Below, in pieces: positions 35,786-44,513 of a DNA stretch of 64,000 nucleotides. The number at the start of each line of letters is the position of its first letter. The stretch's first letter is position 1. The stretch is from G965276675 sp965276675 (lineage in GTDB: Bacteria; Acidobacteriota; Terriglobia; Terriglobales; Acidobacteriaceae), in the NCBI GenBank assembly GCA_965276675.1, contig OZ255624.1:3534001-3598000 (forward strand), written 5' to 3'. Both the position numbers and the translations under genes were made by a program. The notes beneath the pieces are model-generated. The model did no database searches. It was not told the DNA's origin and worked only from the letters and a program-made list of their open reading frames with translations.

Positions 35786-38700
35786 TTAGAAATAAAGCTT
35801 CAGGGCAAATTGGATCTGTCGTGAATTACCTACGGTGGAGAAGATCTCGCCGAACAGCGGTGAGGAGATGGAATTGTTTGGATTACTTAAATTTGCATGG
35901 TTCAGCACATTGAAGAACTCTCCCCGGAATTCCAAGCTAGATCCTTCTATGAGGTTGAATGTACGATGAAGACCCACATCGACGTTGGTGAGTATCGGTC
36001 CATTGAAGGAGTTGCGCGATAGCGGCGTACCACCACTCGCCGCCAAGTAGTGTCCCACCACTTGCGATTGTGGCAGCAGGAACTGCGTCTTTCGCCCGGC
36101 GGGGTTGTAGATCGCATTCAAAGTACCGCCAATCTGCGTCGCTCTATCCGTTGCGTTTCCGTCTCTGTTTGTGTCTGTACCAGTCACAATCGAGAAGGGC
36201 AGCCCACTGCGCGTGGAGACAATCGAGGAAATCGCCCAGCCTCCTGCGATTGCTGAAGCCATGCGAGAGCTGGCGAAAGCGTGACCTGCACCGATCGGAA
36301 GCCGGTAATCCAGGTTCGCGACAAAGATATGGCGGATATCGGAGTCCATCCGGCCACGGTCTACCAGGAAGTTGAACAAGTTGGTTGGCGTGGCACCGGG
36401 CTCAACCAGTCCTATATTCCTGCTGAAGGTGTAGGAGCCTTGGAGGGTGAGTCCATGCCCCTGCCGGTGGTTAAACTCCACCTGGAGCGCGTTATAGTGC
36501 GAGTTGCCAATACCCTCGGTGAGTGTAATCGTCTGGAACGTCCCATTGGGACGTGTTCCAGCGTAGGCACCCCCCCGGTTTGGCTGCGTCGCTACGTTGT
36601 AATGCGTCGTGTGCGCCCCCGCGTAGGCCACTTGCAGGTAGCCATTCTTCTCCACCTTCACTTGCATATTTACGTTGTAGTTCTGTACGGAGATGGGATC
36701 GTTTGCAGGATCATATGCAGAGACGTTTTTCTTCGTCGTCAAGAAGTTCTGCGGATTCGCGGAGGTTCCAAAAGGCTGCCCCGTAAGACTCGTCGGAATC
36801 GAGAAGGGTGGATTGCCCGTGCCTGTGTTGAAGTTGTAAAGATCGGGACGCTCGTAGTAAACACCATAGGCTCCCCGCCACGACACATTCCCCGATCCGG
36901 GTTGCCATGCAATCCCTACGCGCGGCTGCCATTCATTTTTATTGATTCGCGCATAGTTAAGGCCGTGGACGGATGGAGCCAGTGTTACGTCCGTGATGTC
37001 GGTGATGCGGGAGTCAGCAAGGATCTTGCCCGAGGAGTTCAGTTGATACAGGTTTGATTGGATGCCTTTCGCTTCACTGGGAATTGTGTTTAGCTCATAG
37101 CGCAATCCGTAATCCAAGGTGAGGTTTTTGCGCAGCTGGAAGGTGTTCTGTACGAATCCCCCGAAGAGAGAGAACCGTATATACCGGCGCGAGGAATTAA
37201 GCGGATTGAGATTAAAGGTCTGTGTCTGCTGAAAATAATTTCCTGTCGTAAGGCCGGTCGTGTTGGTGTCAAACGGCGCGCCGAATCCTAGAAACGTCGT
37301 GGCGGCTCTCGGCGTATCTGCTCCCGAGTTATTCACCTGGTAGCGGAAAGCATTGAATCCAATCTTGATGGTCAACCGGCCTTTGGTGGCGCTAAGGGTG
37401 TCATTGTATTGAAATACGTTCGACACACGACCCTGTGGAATCGAGGTCAGAATGCCCAGGCTTGTAATTCCTGTGCCCGACGCCGTCAGGTAAGGCAAGC
37501 CGTTTGCATCGGCCGCACTTTTCGAATAGCCGAGTGTCGTAACTGTATCTGACGGCGTGTCCCAAGTTGTGCTCAAGCCCGAGCGGTTGTAGGTGATACG
37601 CGCTTCGTTCACCATTTGTGGAGACAGGATGTGGGTCCACGTAACCTGTGGCACGACCGCACGGAAGCTGAATCCGTCATTTCCCCCCGGCAACCCTGTG
37701 CTCAGAATTACGCCTGGCGTGCCGACCGCATTATTGAATACTATGCGGCTGGTGACCGTGTCCTTCGCCGTCCAGTTGCTGTCCTGGTGAATAATAAAGC
37801 TGTCGCGGTCCACACCTTGATTCTGGGTTGTGTGGACGGGTGCCACCAGAGCCGTCGGCGAATAGCCCGCATCCGGCGCGGGATAGAAATTCGCGAAGAG
37901 CTGCTGTAGATGCCCATGTGCGGCATCGTTCGGCAGATGGCTGATCAGAAAGGGAGTCGGCACGACGGGAACCGCCGTGACGAGAAGTCTTTGCCGGTAG
38001 CCTTCATATGACCCAAAGACGAAGTGCTTATCTCTCTGGATAGGGCCGCCCGCCACTGCGCCAAACTGATTCAGCTTGAAGGGCAATTTTCGCGTGTCGA
38101 AGTAGTTCTCCGCATCCAGCACATCGTTGCGCAAAAACTCCCAGAGAGTTCCATGGAGTTGGTTGGTGCCGGACTTTGTCACCACGTTCACATGCGCACC
38201 TGCCACCGTGCCGAATTCCGCTCCAGCTGCGCCCGTAATCACGCGAAACTCGGCAATCGCGTCCGGAGGCACCCCGGTACCTATCAGGGCTTTGTTGATC
38301 AATGACCCCGGCACGGAAATATCGTTGTAGTCCCCGCCATCGATGGTTATATCGTTATAGAAGTCGTCGGCACCGCCAGCGAACCCGCCATCGTTACGCG
38401 TCGCGCTGGTCCGGCCGCCGCTCGTGCTGATTACTGGCGTGACACCCGGCTCGATGCTAATCAAGTCTGTAAAGGAGCGGCCGTTCAAAGGCAGATCGCT
38501 CACCTTCTGTGCTGACACCAGTCCACCCAAAGTTGCATCCTGCGTGTTCAGCACCTCGGCTTGCGCGCTTACAGTGATCGATTGCGTCTCTCCGCCCGCT
38601 GCCAGCTTTAAATTCACAACCGAGGTATTCTGCACCGTCACTTCAACGTTGCCCTTCCCATCGGCGTATCCCTGTTTTTGCGCTAGCAGTGTAAACGTGC

Positions 38701-38947
38701 CGATCGGAACATTCAGGAGGTCGTACTCGCCTGTGCCGTTCGTCGTCACCGTGCGTGTTTCGTCTGTACCGACATTATGCAGGGTCACACTCACCCCGGG
38801 CACGACCGCTCCCGCCGAGTCCGTGATCGTGCCGGAGACCCTGCCAGTCACGGATGCTTGGCCCCAAGCCGAAGATGGATGCAGCGAAATGACCCAAACC
38901 ACCCAACAACAGAGACGGAGAAGCCGACTAACAGCAGTCTTTGACAT
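35786..38947 (-). CDS. TonB-dependent receptor, Oar-like (peptidase cluster)
   Basis: A 1053-residue outer-membrane receptor heading the peptidase cluster, so a peptide ligand is plausible. A signal peptide (about 1-30, ending SAWGQ) is followed by a carboxypeptidase-regulatory domain (RVSGTITDSAGAVVPGVSV), a plug domain (NGRSFTDLISIEPG, TNQLHGTLWEFLRND) and a barrel ending QFALKLYF. The ATG at 38947 is used since it opens a normal signal peptide; 17 in-frame codons upstream add nothing. It is transcribed away from the M28 peptidase gene across a 405-base divergent region with palindromes. Confidence 0.9.
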   Translation of the reverse strand: MSKTAVSRLLRLCCWVVWVISLHPSSAWGQASVTGRVSGTITDSAGAVVPGVSVTLHNVGTDETRTVTTNGTGEYDLLNVPIGTFTLLAQKQGYADGKGNVEVTVQNTSVVNLKLAAGGETQSITVSAQAEVLNTQDATLGGLVSAQKVSDLPLNGRSFTDLISIEPGVTPVISTSGGRTSATRNDGGFAGGADDFYNDITIDGGDYNDISVPGSLINKALIGTGVPPDAIAEFRVITGAAGAEFGTVAGAHVNVVTKSGTNQLHGTLWEFLRNDVLDAENYFDTRKLPFKLNQFGAVAGGPIQRDKHFVFGSYEGYRQRLLVTAVPVVPTPFLISHLPNDAAHGHLQQLFANFYPAPDAGYSPTALVAPVHTTQNQGVDRDSFIIHQDSNWTAKDTVTSRIVFNNAVGTPGVILSTGLPGGNDGFSFRAVVPQVTWTHILSPQMVNEARITYNRSGLSTTWDTPSDTVTTLGYSKSAADANGLPYLTASGTGITSLGILTSIPQGRVSNVFQYNDTLSATKGRLTIKIGFNAFRYQVNNSGADTPRAATTFLGFGAPFDTNTTGLTTGNYFQQTQTFNLNPLNSSRRYIRFSLFGGFVQNTFQLRKNLTLDYGLRYELNTIPSEAKGIQSNLYQLNSSGKILADSRITDITDVTLAPSVHGLNYARINKNEWQPRVGIAWQPGSGNVSWRGAYGVYYERPDLYNFNTGTGNPPFSIPTSLTGQPFGTSANPQNFLTTKKNVSAYDPANDPISVQNYNVNMQVKVEKNGYLQVAYAGAHTTHYNVATQPNRGGAYAGTRPNGTFQTITLTEGIGNSHYNALQVEFNHRQGHGLTLQGSYTFSRNIGLVEPGATPTNLFNFLVDRGRMDSDIRHIFVANLDYRLPIGAGHAFASSRMASAIAGGWAISSIVSTRSGLPFSIVTGTDTNRDGNATDRATQIGGTLNAIYNPAGRKTQFLLPQSQVVGHYLAASGGTPLSRNSFNGPILTNVDVGLHRTFNLIEGSSLEFRGEFFNVLNHANLSNPNNSISSPLFGEIFSTVGNSRQIQFALKLYF

Positions 38948-39123
38948 GCAAGTAACCCCACAGAGATGGATTGAACTTAGTGACCTGAACTGCCCCAATC
39001 ACGAACAGCACGTGAGGGGAGCGTCGTCACGGTCTCTTCACAGAGACACGACGCCCAATCGGCGTGCCGCGCAGGACAACATGGTCACTGCATAATGTTG
39101 GTGGGTACCTGTAAAGCGATCGA

Positions 39124-39143
39124 CTGTCATAACTGCATGACAG
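39124..39143. promoter_or_regulatory. Candidate operator 1 (CTGTC-N10-GACAG)
   Basis: The palindrome has seven-base arms CTGTCAT and ATGACAG around a six-base centre. It is 177 bases upstream of the receptor start. It matches the second site at 39241. The GntR protein encoded in the cluster is the simplest candidate binder. Confidence 0.5.
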
Positions 39144-39240
39144 TTGTTTACATACCAATATGCCAGCCGGGGATGTCCGTCAACAGTTTTTTGGAAAAAA
39201 ACGCGCTTTACGGTCAAGCCAGCAGCACTCCCCCTGAAAA

Positions 39241-39260
39241 CTGTCTGCTATAAATGACAG
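39241..39260. promoter_or_regulatory. Candidate operator 2 (CTGTC-N10-GACAG)
   Basis: The same five-base arms and same ten-base spacing as site 1 occur here, 93 bases upstream of the M28 start. Repetition of an exact 20-bp layout in one promoter region supports a regulator-binding pair. Confidence 0.5.
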
Positions 39261-39352
39261 ATACCGTCGAGCTCAGATAGCGCGCTCACGGGCGATCCGT
39301 AGCAATCTGAAAACACGTTAGCCCAACATAAGCCAATTCCGGAGCAATCGCT

Positions 39353-41080
39353 TTGAATCAGAATCTGGATCGTCTTCTCGAGACCGTAACCATCGAGGCG
39401 CCGTGGGACCTGGTCACCGCCTTCTCCACTTTGCCACGATGGAAACCTGAGGACGTGAATGCCGCAGGTGACCTCATAGCCGAGCGACTCATGTCACGCG
39501 GCGTACCGGTCACTGTTCACGAGCCGGAGCTCTATCTTTCCATTCCTTATGAGGCGAGCGTATCTACCGGCATCGGCGATCTGAGAGCCAAGACACCCTC
39601 ATATAGCACGTCGGTCCCCCACGGTGTCACTGGGCAACTTGTCTACGTGCCTGCGGCTCAATCCAAATCCATAAACAATCTATTCGCAGCCAACCTTGCC
39701 GATGGCGCACCTAAGGATCTGGTGGGCAAAATCGCTGTTACCGAGGGATATGGCATTCCGCAGAAAATAACCGCGCTTGAGAATGCAGGCGCCCTGGCTA
39801 TCATTACGATCAATCCCGGTGCCGACATTCACTGGGCTATCTGCACTTCGATCTGGGGCTCACCCGGCCTGAGCGACCTTGCCGCCAAGCCCAAAATTCC
39901 AGTCGTCTCAGTCAGTCACCCCGACGGTGACACGCTCATCGAGCTGGCCCAGCGCGGCGAAGTTGCCTTCGTCAAGACCCGTCTTGACGAAGGCTGGTTC
40001 ATGCAGAAGGTCCTGGTTGCAGAGATTCCTGGCACCAGCCAATCCGATGACTTCGTTCTTCTCCACGGTCATTACGACAGTTGGGACGTTGGCGTGGGAG
40101 ACAACGCCACCGGCGACGCCACTCTGCTTGAAATCGCCAACGTGCTGTGGAACAATCGCGCGAATCTCGAGCGCTCCGTTCGCATCGCATGGTGGCCCGG
40201 TCACTCGACTGGCCGCTACGCTGGCAGCACTTGGTATGCCGATACCTTCGCCCTCGATCTCAGCGAGAACTGCGTCGCGCATATCAATTGCGATAGCCCC
40301 GGCTGCCGTCGCGCTACAGAGTTCCGCGATCTCGCTTGGACACCCGAGACTGCCTCTTTCGCTCAGGGTGTCATTCGCGAAGTCACGGGCCTGTCCAGCG
40401 CTGGCGGCAGGGCGCCCCGTGCTGGTGACTGGTCGTTCAATAACATCGGCCTCAGTGGATTCTTCATGCTTAGTTCCACCATGCCTGAGAGTTTGGCCGA
40501 GGAGCTTCACTACTACGCTGTAGGCGGCTGCGGCGGCAACATCGCCTGGCACACGGAAAACGACACTCTGGAAATCGCGGACCGCGACAGCATGCTGCGC
40601 GACATTAAGGTTTATCTTGCCGCTGTGTGGGGAATTGCCAACGCCGATATCCTTCCGTTTGATTGGCGCGCCACTACTGCCTCGTTCGAAGCCGCGCTGC
40701 AAGGCTTTCAAGATGCCGTTCAATCCAGCTTTTCCTTCCGGCCTGCACTCGCAGCACTCCACGAGCTAAGAAACGCCCTCGACACCTTCTATCTGAACGT
40801 CCAATCTGGATCGATTCCAGCTGCAACGGCTAACGGAATCATAAAACGCCTTGCAAGAATCCTCGTTCCCCTCGACCACTCCCGTGAGCCGCGCTTCTCG
40901 CATGACCCTGCATTGCCACGCCCAGCGATTCCAGTCCTGAGCCTCGCCAGTTCGCTTTCGCACCTGCCGCCTGAGCAGCTTAAATTCGCATTTGTCGAGC
41001 TCACACGCAACCAGAACCGCGTCGTTGATGCATTGCAGTCTGCAACCGCACTCACCCAGTCCGCCATGCATGCCACCTAA
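39353..41080 (+). CDS. M28-family zinc peptidase with PA domain, atypical catalytic motif
   Basis: A 575-residue peptidase related to glutamate carboxypeptidase/aminopeptidases. A PA insert (about 95-165, KDLVGKIAVTEGYGIPQKITALENAGALAIITINPG) precedes the catalytic domain (about 215-430). Zinc-site motifs HGHYDSW and GVGDNATGDATLLE are present, but the usual Glu-Glu pair of the WxGEExG motif is replaced (WWPGHSTGRYAGS). WHTENDTLEIAD supplies a later His. No signal peptide is visible, so it is probably cytoplasmic. The start is TTG after GGAG; no better start is visible. It is divergent from the receptor-S9-M19 cluster and likely shares its regulator. Confidence 0.82.
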   Translation: MNQNLDRLLETVTIEAPWDLVTAFSTLPRWKPEDVNAAGDLIAERLMSRGVPVTVHEPELYLSIPYEASVSTGIGDLRAKTPSYSTSVPHGVTGQLVYVPAAQSKSINNLFAANLADGAPKDLVGKIAVTEGYGIPQKITALENAGALAIITINPGADIHWAICTSIWGSPGLSDLAAKPKIPVVSVSHPDGDTLIELAQRGEVAFVKTRLDEGWFMQKVLVAEIPGTSQSDDFVLLHGHYDSWDVGVGDNATGDATLLEIANVLWNNRANLERSVRIAWWPGHSTGRYAGSTWYADTFALDLSENCVAHINCDSPGCRRATEFRDLAWTPETASFAQGVIREVTGLSSAGGRAPRAGDWSFNNIGLSGFFMLSSTMPESLAEELHYYAVGGCGGNIAWHTENDTLEIADRDSMLRDIKVYLAAVWGIANADILPFDWRATTASFEAALQGFQDAVQSSFSFRPALAALHELRNALDTFYLNVQSGSIPAATANGIIKRLARILVPLDHSREPRFSHDPALPRPAIPVLSLASSLSHLPPEQLKFAFVELTRNQNRVVDALQSATALTQSAMHAT

Positions 41081-41323
41081 CATCCTGCTATGCGCTTTAC
41101 GCATGCCGGCTGCGCCGCCCTATCGCTCAGAGCTTCGAGCGCAGGATGGCAATGGTCCCATCAGCCCTCGACACGAAGAGCACCCTCAAAGACGTCTGTC
41201 GCCGCAGCGATTCTTCCAGCTGCTTGCAGAGTCATCGTTCATGCGCCTTTCGGTCTTGCAGGCGATGAAGCAGTTCTTGCGATGCCCAGAGGCGCCCCGT
41301 ACGCCTCATCTTGCGTGATGCGC

Positions 41324-42091
41324 TTAGTGTGGGGCGACCCAGGCCTGGTAACTGTTGACGAGGAACTGCCCGCCGAGCGCTAGTAGCCAGAGCCACAGCG
41401 CGACACGCAATGGCCGGCGCGGGATGGAACCGCTTACCAGCGTTCCACTAACTGCTCCGAAGAGGCCTCCCGCAATAAGCCGCATCAACAGTTGCGGATT
41501 CGAGGCGTGCGAGAACCAGTGTGCGCCGCTGCCGATGAGGGACATCAGGAAGCCGAAAGCAATGTCGGTGCCGACGACCTGAGTAGGCAGTAATGGAGTA
41601 AGACCGAGAAGCGCCGCGCTGCCTAGCGCTCCTGCCCCTGCAGAAGAGAAGCCGACCTCGGCACCTACTGGCAGCATCAACCAGGGCAGCAGAGAGCTAC
41701 GGTCAGCAGTATGGGCGTTCTGCTGCACAGGCCGGAAGGAATAAAGAATCTGCCAGCTCGCCGTGCATACAAGAACCGTACCGAGTATCGTGTTCACAAG
41801 GGTCTGCGATCCCGCAGTAACGAGGTGCTTCAAGCCTAACGAACCGATGAGGACGCCAGGTGCTCCACCGAGAAGCATGTAGCCGAGAGGACGCCAGGCG
41901 ACCTGGCGCCGGAAGATTTGTGCCGGCACCAGCACCAGTTTGATCGCAGCCGAAAACATCAGCCCGATGCCGACTGCCGTCGCAGCGGGGACGTGCAGAA
42001 ATAGCACCAGGAGTGGCACGGTGATTGTGCCGGCGCCCACCCCGGTGAGCGCGATGAACAAGGCGATAACGAATCCAATGACGTACTGCAC
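41324..42091 (-). CDS. Sulfite exporter TauE/SafE-family permease
   Basis: Inner-membrane protein of about 255 residues with eight predicted helices. The family pattern is visible at the start (GFVIALFIALTGVGAGTITVPLLVLFL) and in the second half (VGFSSAGAGALGSAALLGLTPL). It lies just after cysH in the sulfate-assimilation cluster, so movement of sulfite, sulfate or another sulfur anion is likely. The start is uncertain: a GTG at 42091 follows GAGG, whereas longer in-frame versions overlap cysH and lack family sequence. Confidence 0.82.
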   Translation of the reverse strand: MQYVIGFVIALFIALTGVGAGTITVPLLVLFLHVPAATAVGIGLMFSAAIKLVLVPAQIFRRQVAWRPLGYMLLGGAPGVLIGSLGLKHLVTAGSQTLVNTILGTVLVCTASWQILYSFRPVQQNAHTADRSSLLPWLMLPVGAEVGFSSAGAGALGSAALLGLTPLLPTQVVGTDIAFGFLMSLIGSGAHWFSHASNPQLLMRLIAGGLFGAVSGTLVSGSIPRRPLRVALWLWLLALGGQFLVNSYQAWVAPH

Positions 42092-42126
42092 CGGTTGCCT
42101 CAGTTCTGTGAGCGGCCCTGCTCGTC

Positions 42127-42825
42127 TTACTCTGCTGGCGCTGCTTCGATGTGGATTCCGCATTCGACTTTGCGGCCAGCCCAGCGGCCAGAGCGCGGAT
42201 CGTTCGGATCGAGCGGGAGCGTGGTGCAGGGCTCGCACCCGATCGAGGAGTAGCCTTGCTCATAAAGCGGTAGCAGCGGGATTGCGAGCTTTTCGCAGGC
42301 GTACCAGACGTCGCGCGTCGACCATGAAGCCAGTGGTGCGAGCTTGAGAACCTGGAGTCCGCCTGGCAGTGTGAAAGGCGCCGCTTCCTCCAGCGCTGCG
42401 CGACTCTTCGCCTGTTCGCGCCTCATGCCGGTGAGCCATACGCGATAGCTGCCGACTGCCTTGAACAGCGGCTCGACCTTGCGCAGCTTGCAGCACTGGT
42501 TTGGCTCGGATTGATAGAGAAGCCCGTGCTCTGCTTCCTGTTCTGGGACCGTCTTCTCCGGGAGCAGATTAATGAGGTTGAGCTGCCACTCGCGCGCGAT
42601 GCGGTCACGATAGGCGTAAGTCTCCGCAAAGTGGTAACCGGTGTCGAGAAACAGAACCGGGATTCGCGCATCGATGTCGAGCGCGAGCTTCGTGAGCAGC
42701 ACATCTTCTGCCTGGAAGCTGCATGTAATGCACGCGTCGTGGTCGCCGGGTAGCTCACGGGCAAGTGTTGCACGCACCTGGTCTAGCTTCGCGTCTACCT
42801 GTGTTGTGATTTCTAACGGGCTCAT
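42127..42825 (-). CDS. cysH: Adenylyl-sulfate (APS) reductase, CysH family
   Basis: Reduces activated sulfate to sulfite. The 232-residue protein has the PP-loop-type fold (ACITCSFQAEDVLLTKL), the Cys-Cys pair in NQCCKLRKVEPL (about 120) and a second pair in GCEPCTT (about 205), then ECGIHIE with the catalytic cysteine. Two Cys pairs signal a 4Fe-4S APS reductase rather than a PAPS reductase. That agrees with the absence of a working APS kinase here. It overlaps the end of cysN by four bases. Confidence 0.92.
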   Translation of the reverse strand: MSPLEITTQVDAKLDQVRATLARELPGDHDACITCSFQAEDVLLTKLALDIDARIPVLFLDTGYHFAETYAYRDRIAREWQLNLINLLPEKTVPEQEAEHGLLYQSEPNQCCKLRKVEPLFKAVGSYRVWLTGMRREQAKSRAALEEAAPFTLPGGLQVLKLAPLASWSTRDVWYACEKLAIPLLPLYEQGYSSIGCEPCTTLPLDPNDPRSGRWAGRKVECGIHIEAAPAE

Positions 42826-44513
42826 CGAGAACCTGCCTTTCCTTGAGAGGTGATGCCGGCACGCGCCAGCAGTTGATGAATGGCAGAAATTGCTCCGTCC
42901 CAGTCATTCGCACCGACCGTGACCTGCTGCCCACCCACGCGCGCTGTGAGCGATGTTTCCTTTGTCTGCGTGACAGCAAGCGCAAGCAAGCCAGCCTGTG
43001 CGATCCATTCAGCCTGGTCAGCCTGTGAGCTGCGGAGTGTTACTGCTCCGGTTGCAAACAACGAACGCTCAATGCGGTCGATGAGCCCGGACGGTCCACT
43101 CAGCGCGAGTATGCCGCCGCGGTGCCCCCAGCGCGCGCTCCTCTCCTCGGCGGTTACCGCTCCCGGGGCGGAGGCACTTTCCGGAGCCGCTTCGCGGCTA
43201 AGCCCCTCAGTGACCATGCCCGCCGCGACAGTGCTGTTGGTCTCAGGGTCGATCAGGATGAAAGCGCCCGTGCTGCGGTTATCTGCGTAGCGATCAAGAG
43301 CGATGGGACGCAGCAGCTTGAGGCTTGCAAGGCCGATACCATTCATCTCAAGCGTCTCCGCGGGCTCATGTCTCAGCGTACTGATATTGGTGCGATGCTC
43401 GAGCGCTGGAATGACCACGGGTACGGTTTGACTTGTGTGTTTGAGCAGATAGCGGCGGGTGCGCTCAAGTGGCCGAGAGTCCATCCAGACTAGCGCTGCC
43501 TTGCAGCCGTGAGCAATGGTCGCGGGAGCGTCCGTGGACACGAGCAGATCGCCGCGGCTAATGTCGAGTTCCGGGCTTAACACCAGCGTCACTGAGAGAG
43601 GAGCGTGCGCCTCATGGAGGTCTCCGTCATACGTCACAATGCGGGTGACCTGTGCGTTTCGACCAGAAGGGAGCACGGTGATTCGGTCTCCGGGGCGTAC
43701 TGTTCCCGAGGCGATCTGGCCCGCAAAGCCGCGAAAACTTCCATCTGGCCGCAGTACACGCTGAACAGGAAACCGGAACGGCGTGTTGCGCGTGTCCGTA
43801 GAAGAGGGCAGCGACTCCAATAACTCCAGCAGAGAGGGTCCGGTGTACCAGGGCATCGCCTTCGAGCGATGGACGACGTTGTCGCCGGCGAGCGCGCTGA
43901 CCGGCACAAAAAGGGACTCGGTAGGGCTACCCGTATCGGCAGCTATCTGTGCCAGCAGACCGCTGAACTCGCGCTCGATTGCACGGAAGGCGCCTTCATC
44001 GTAGCCGATTAAGTCCATCTTATTAACAGCCACGAGAATGTGCCGCACGCCTAGCAATGAGGCAATGTAAGCATGGCGACGCGACTGCAGCAGCACACCT
44101 TTGCGCGCGTCGATGAGCACGACAGCTGCATCGGCAGTCGAGGCGCCGGTCGCCATGTTGCGCGTGTACTGTTCGTGCCCCGGTGTGTCAGCAATGATGA
44201 ACTTGCGCCGCGCGGTAGAAAAATAGCGATATGCGACATCGATCGTGATGCCCTGCTCCCGCTCCGCACGCAAACCATCGGTCAGTAAGGCAAAGTCGAT
44301 CTGCCCGGGCGCAGTGGTGCCTTTGCCTTCGATCGATCGCACCTGGTCTTCGTAGACGCTCTGCGTGTCGTAGAGCAGGCGTCCAATGAGTGTCGATTTT
44401 CCGTCGTCGACGCTGCCGGCCGTTGAGAAGCGGAGCAGGTTCTTTTTGCGCTCCTGCGCAAGGAACTCGGCGATTGAGAAGGCGGGGCCTTGCGGAAGCG
44501 CTTCACCGGGCAT
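42822..44513 (-). CDS. cysN: Sulfate adenylyltransferase subunit 1 (CysN) with relic APS-kinase tail
   Basis: GTPase subunit of ATP sulfurylase. G1 AGSVDDGKSTLIGRL, G3 DTPGHEQYTRNMA and G4 NKMDLIG are intact in the first 160 residues, and EF-Tu-like beta domains follow to about residue 445. The last 104 residues begin RWGHRGGILALSGPSG, as a CysC APS kinase would, but the P-loop GSGKST is lost and the domain is about half length. It is therefore probably not a working CysNC fusion. It directly follows cysD (the ATG is immediately after the cysD stop) and overlaps cysH. Confidence 0.92.
   Translation of the reverse strand: MPGEALPQGPAFSIAEFLAQERKKNLLRFSTAGSVDDGKSTLIGRLLYDTQSVYEDQVRSIEGKGTTAPGQIDFALLTDGLRAEREQGITIDVAYRYFSTARRKFIIADTPGHEQYTRNMATGASTADAAVVLIDARKGVLLQSRRHAYIASLLGVRHILVAVNKMDLIGYDEGAFRAIEREFSGLLAQIAADTGSPTESLFVPVSALAGDNVVHRSKAMPWYTGPSLLELLESLPSSTDTRNTPFRFPVQRVLRPDGSFRGFAGQIASGTVRPGDRITVLPSGRNAQVTRIVTYDGDLHEAHAPLSVTLVLSPELDISRGDLLVSTDAPATIAHGCKAALVWMDSRPLERTRRYLLKHTSQTVPVVIPALEHRTNISTLRHEPAETLEMNGIGLASLKLLRPIALDRYADNRSTGAFILIDPETNSTVAAGMVTEGLSREAAPESASAPGAVTAEERSARWGHRGGILALSGPSGLIDRIERSLFATGAVTLRSSQADQAEWIAQAGLLALAVTQTKETSLTARVGGQQVTVGANDWDGAISAIHQLLARAGITSQGKAGSR

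Larger units (their letters stand above)
38948..39352. promoter_or_regulatory. Divergent promoter region with two 20-bp palindromes
   Basis: This region drives the receptor-peptidase cluster leftward and the M28 gene rightward. Two sites share the layout CTGTC-N10-GACAG: 39124-39143 and 39241-39260, 117 bases apart, each close to one gene's start. The first extends to seven-base arms (CTGTCAT, ATGACAG). Stretches between are AT-rich (TTGTTTACATACCAATAT, TTTTTTGGAAAAAAAC), as expected for promoters. No gene is visible. Confidence 0.6.

Noticed and set aside
41090..41383. 97-codon plus-strand frame after the M28 gene
   Set aside because: It runs antisense into the TauE/SafE gene, and its composition does not resemble a protein family.
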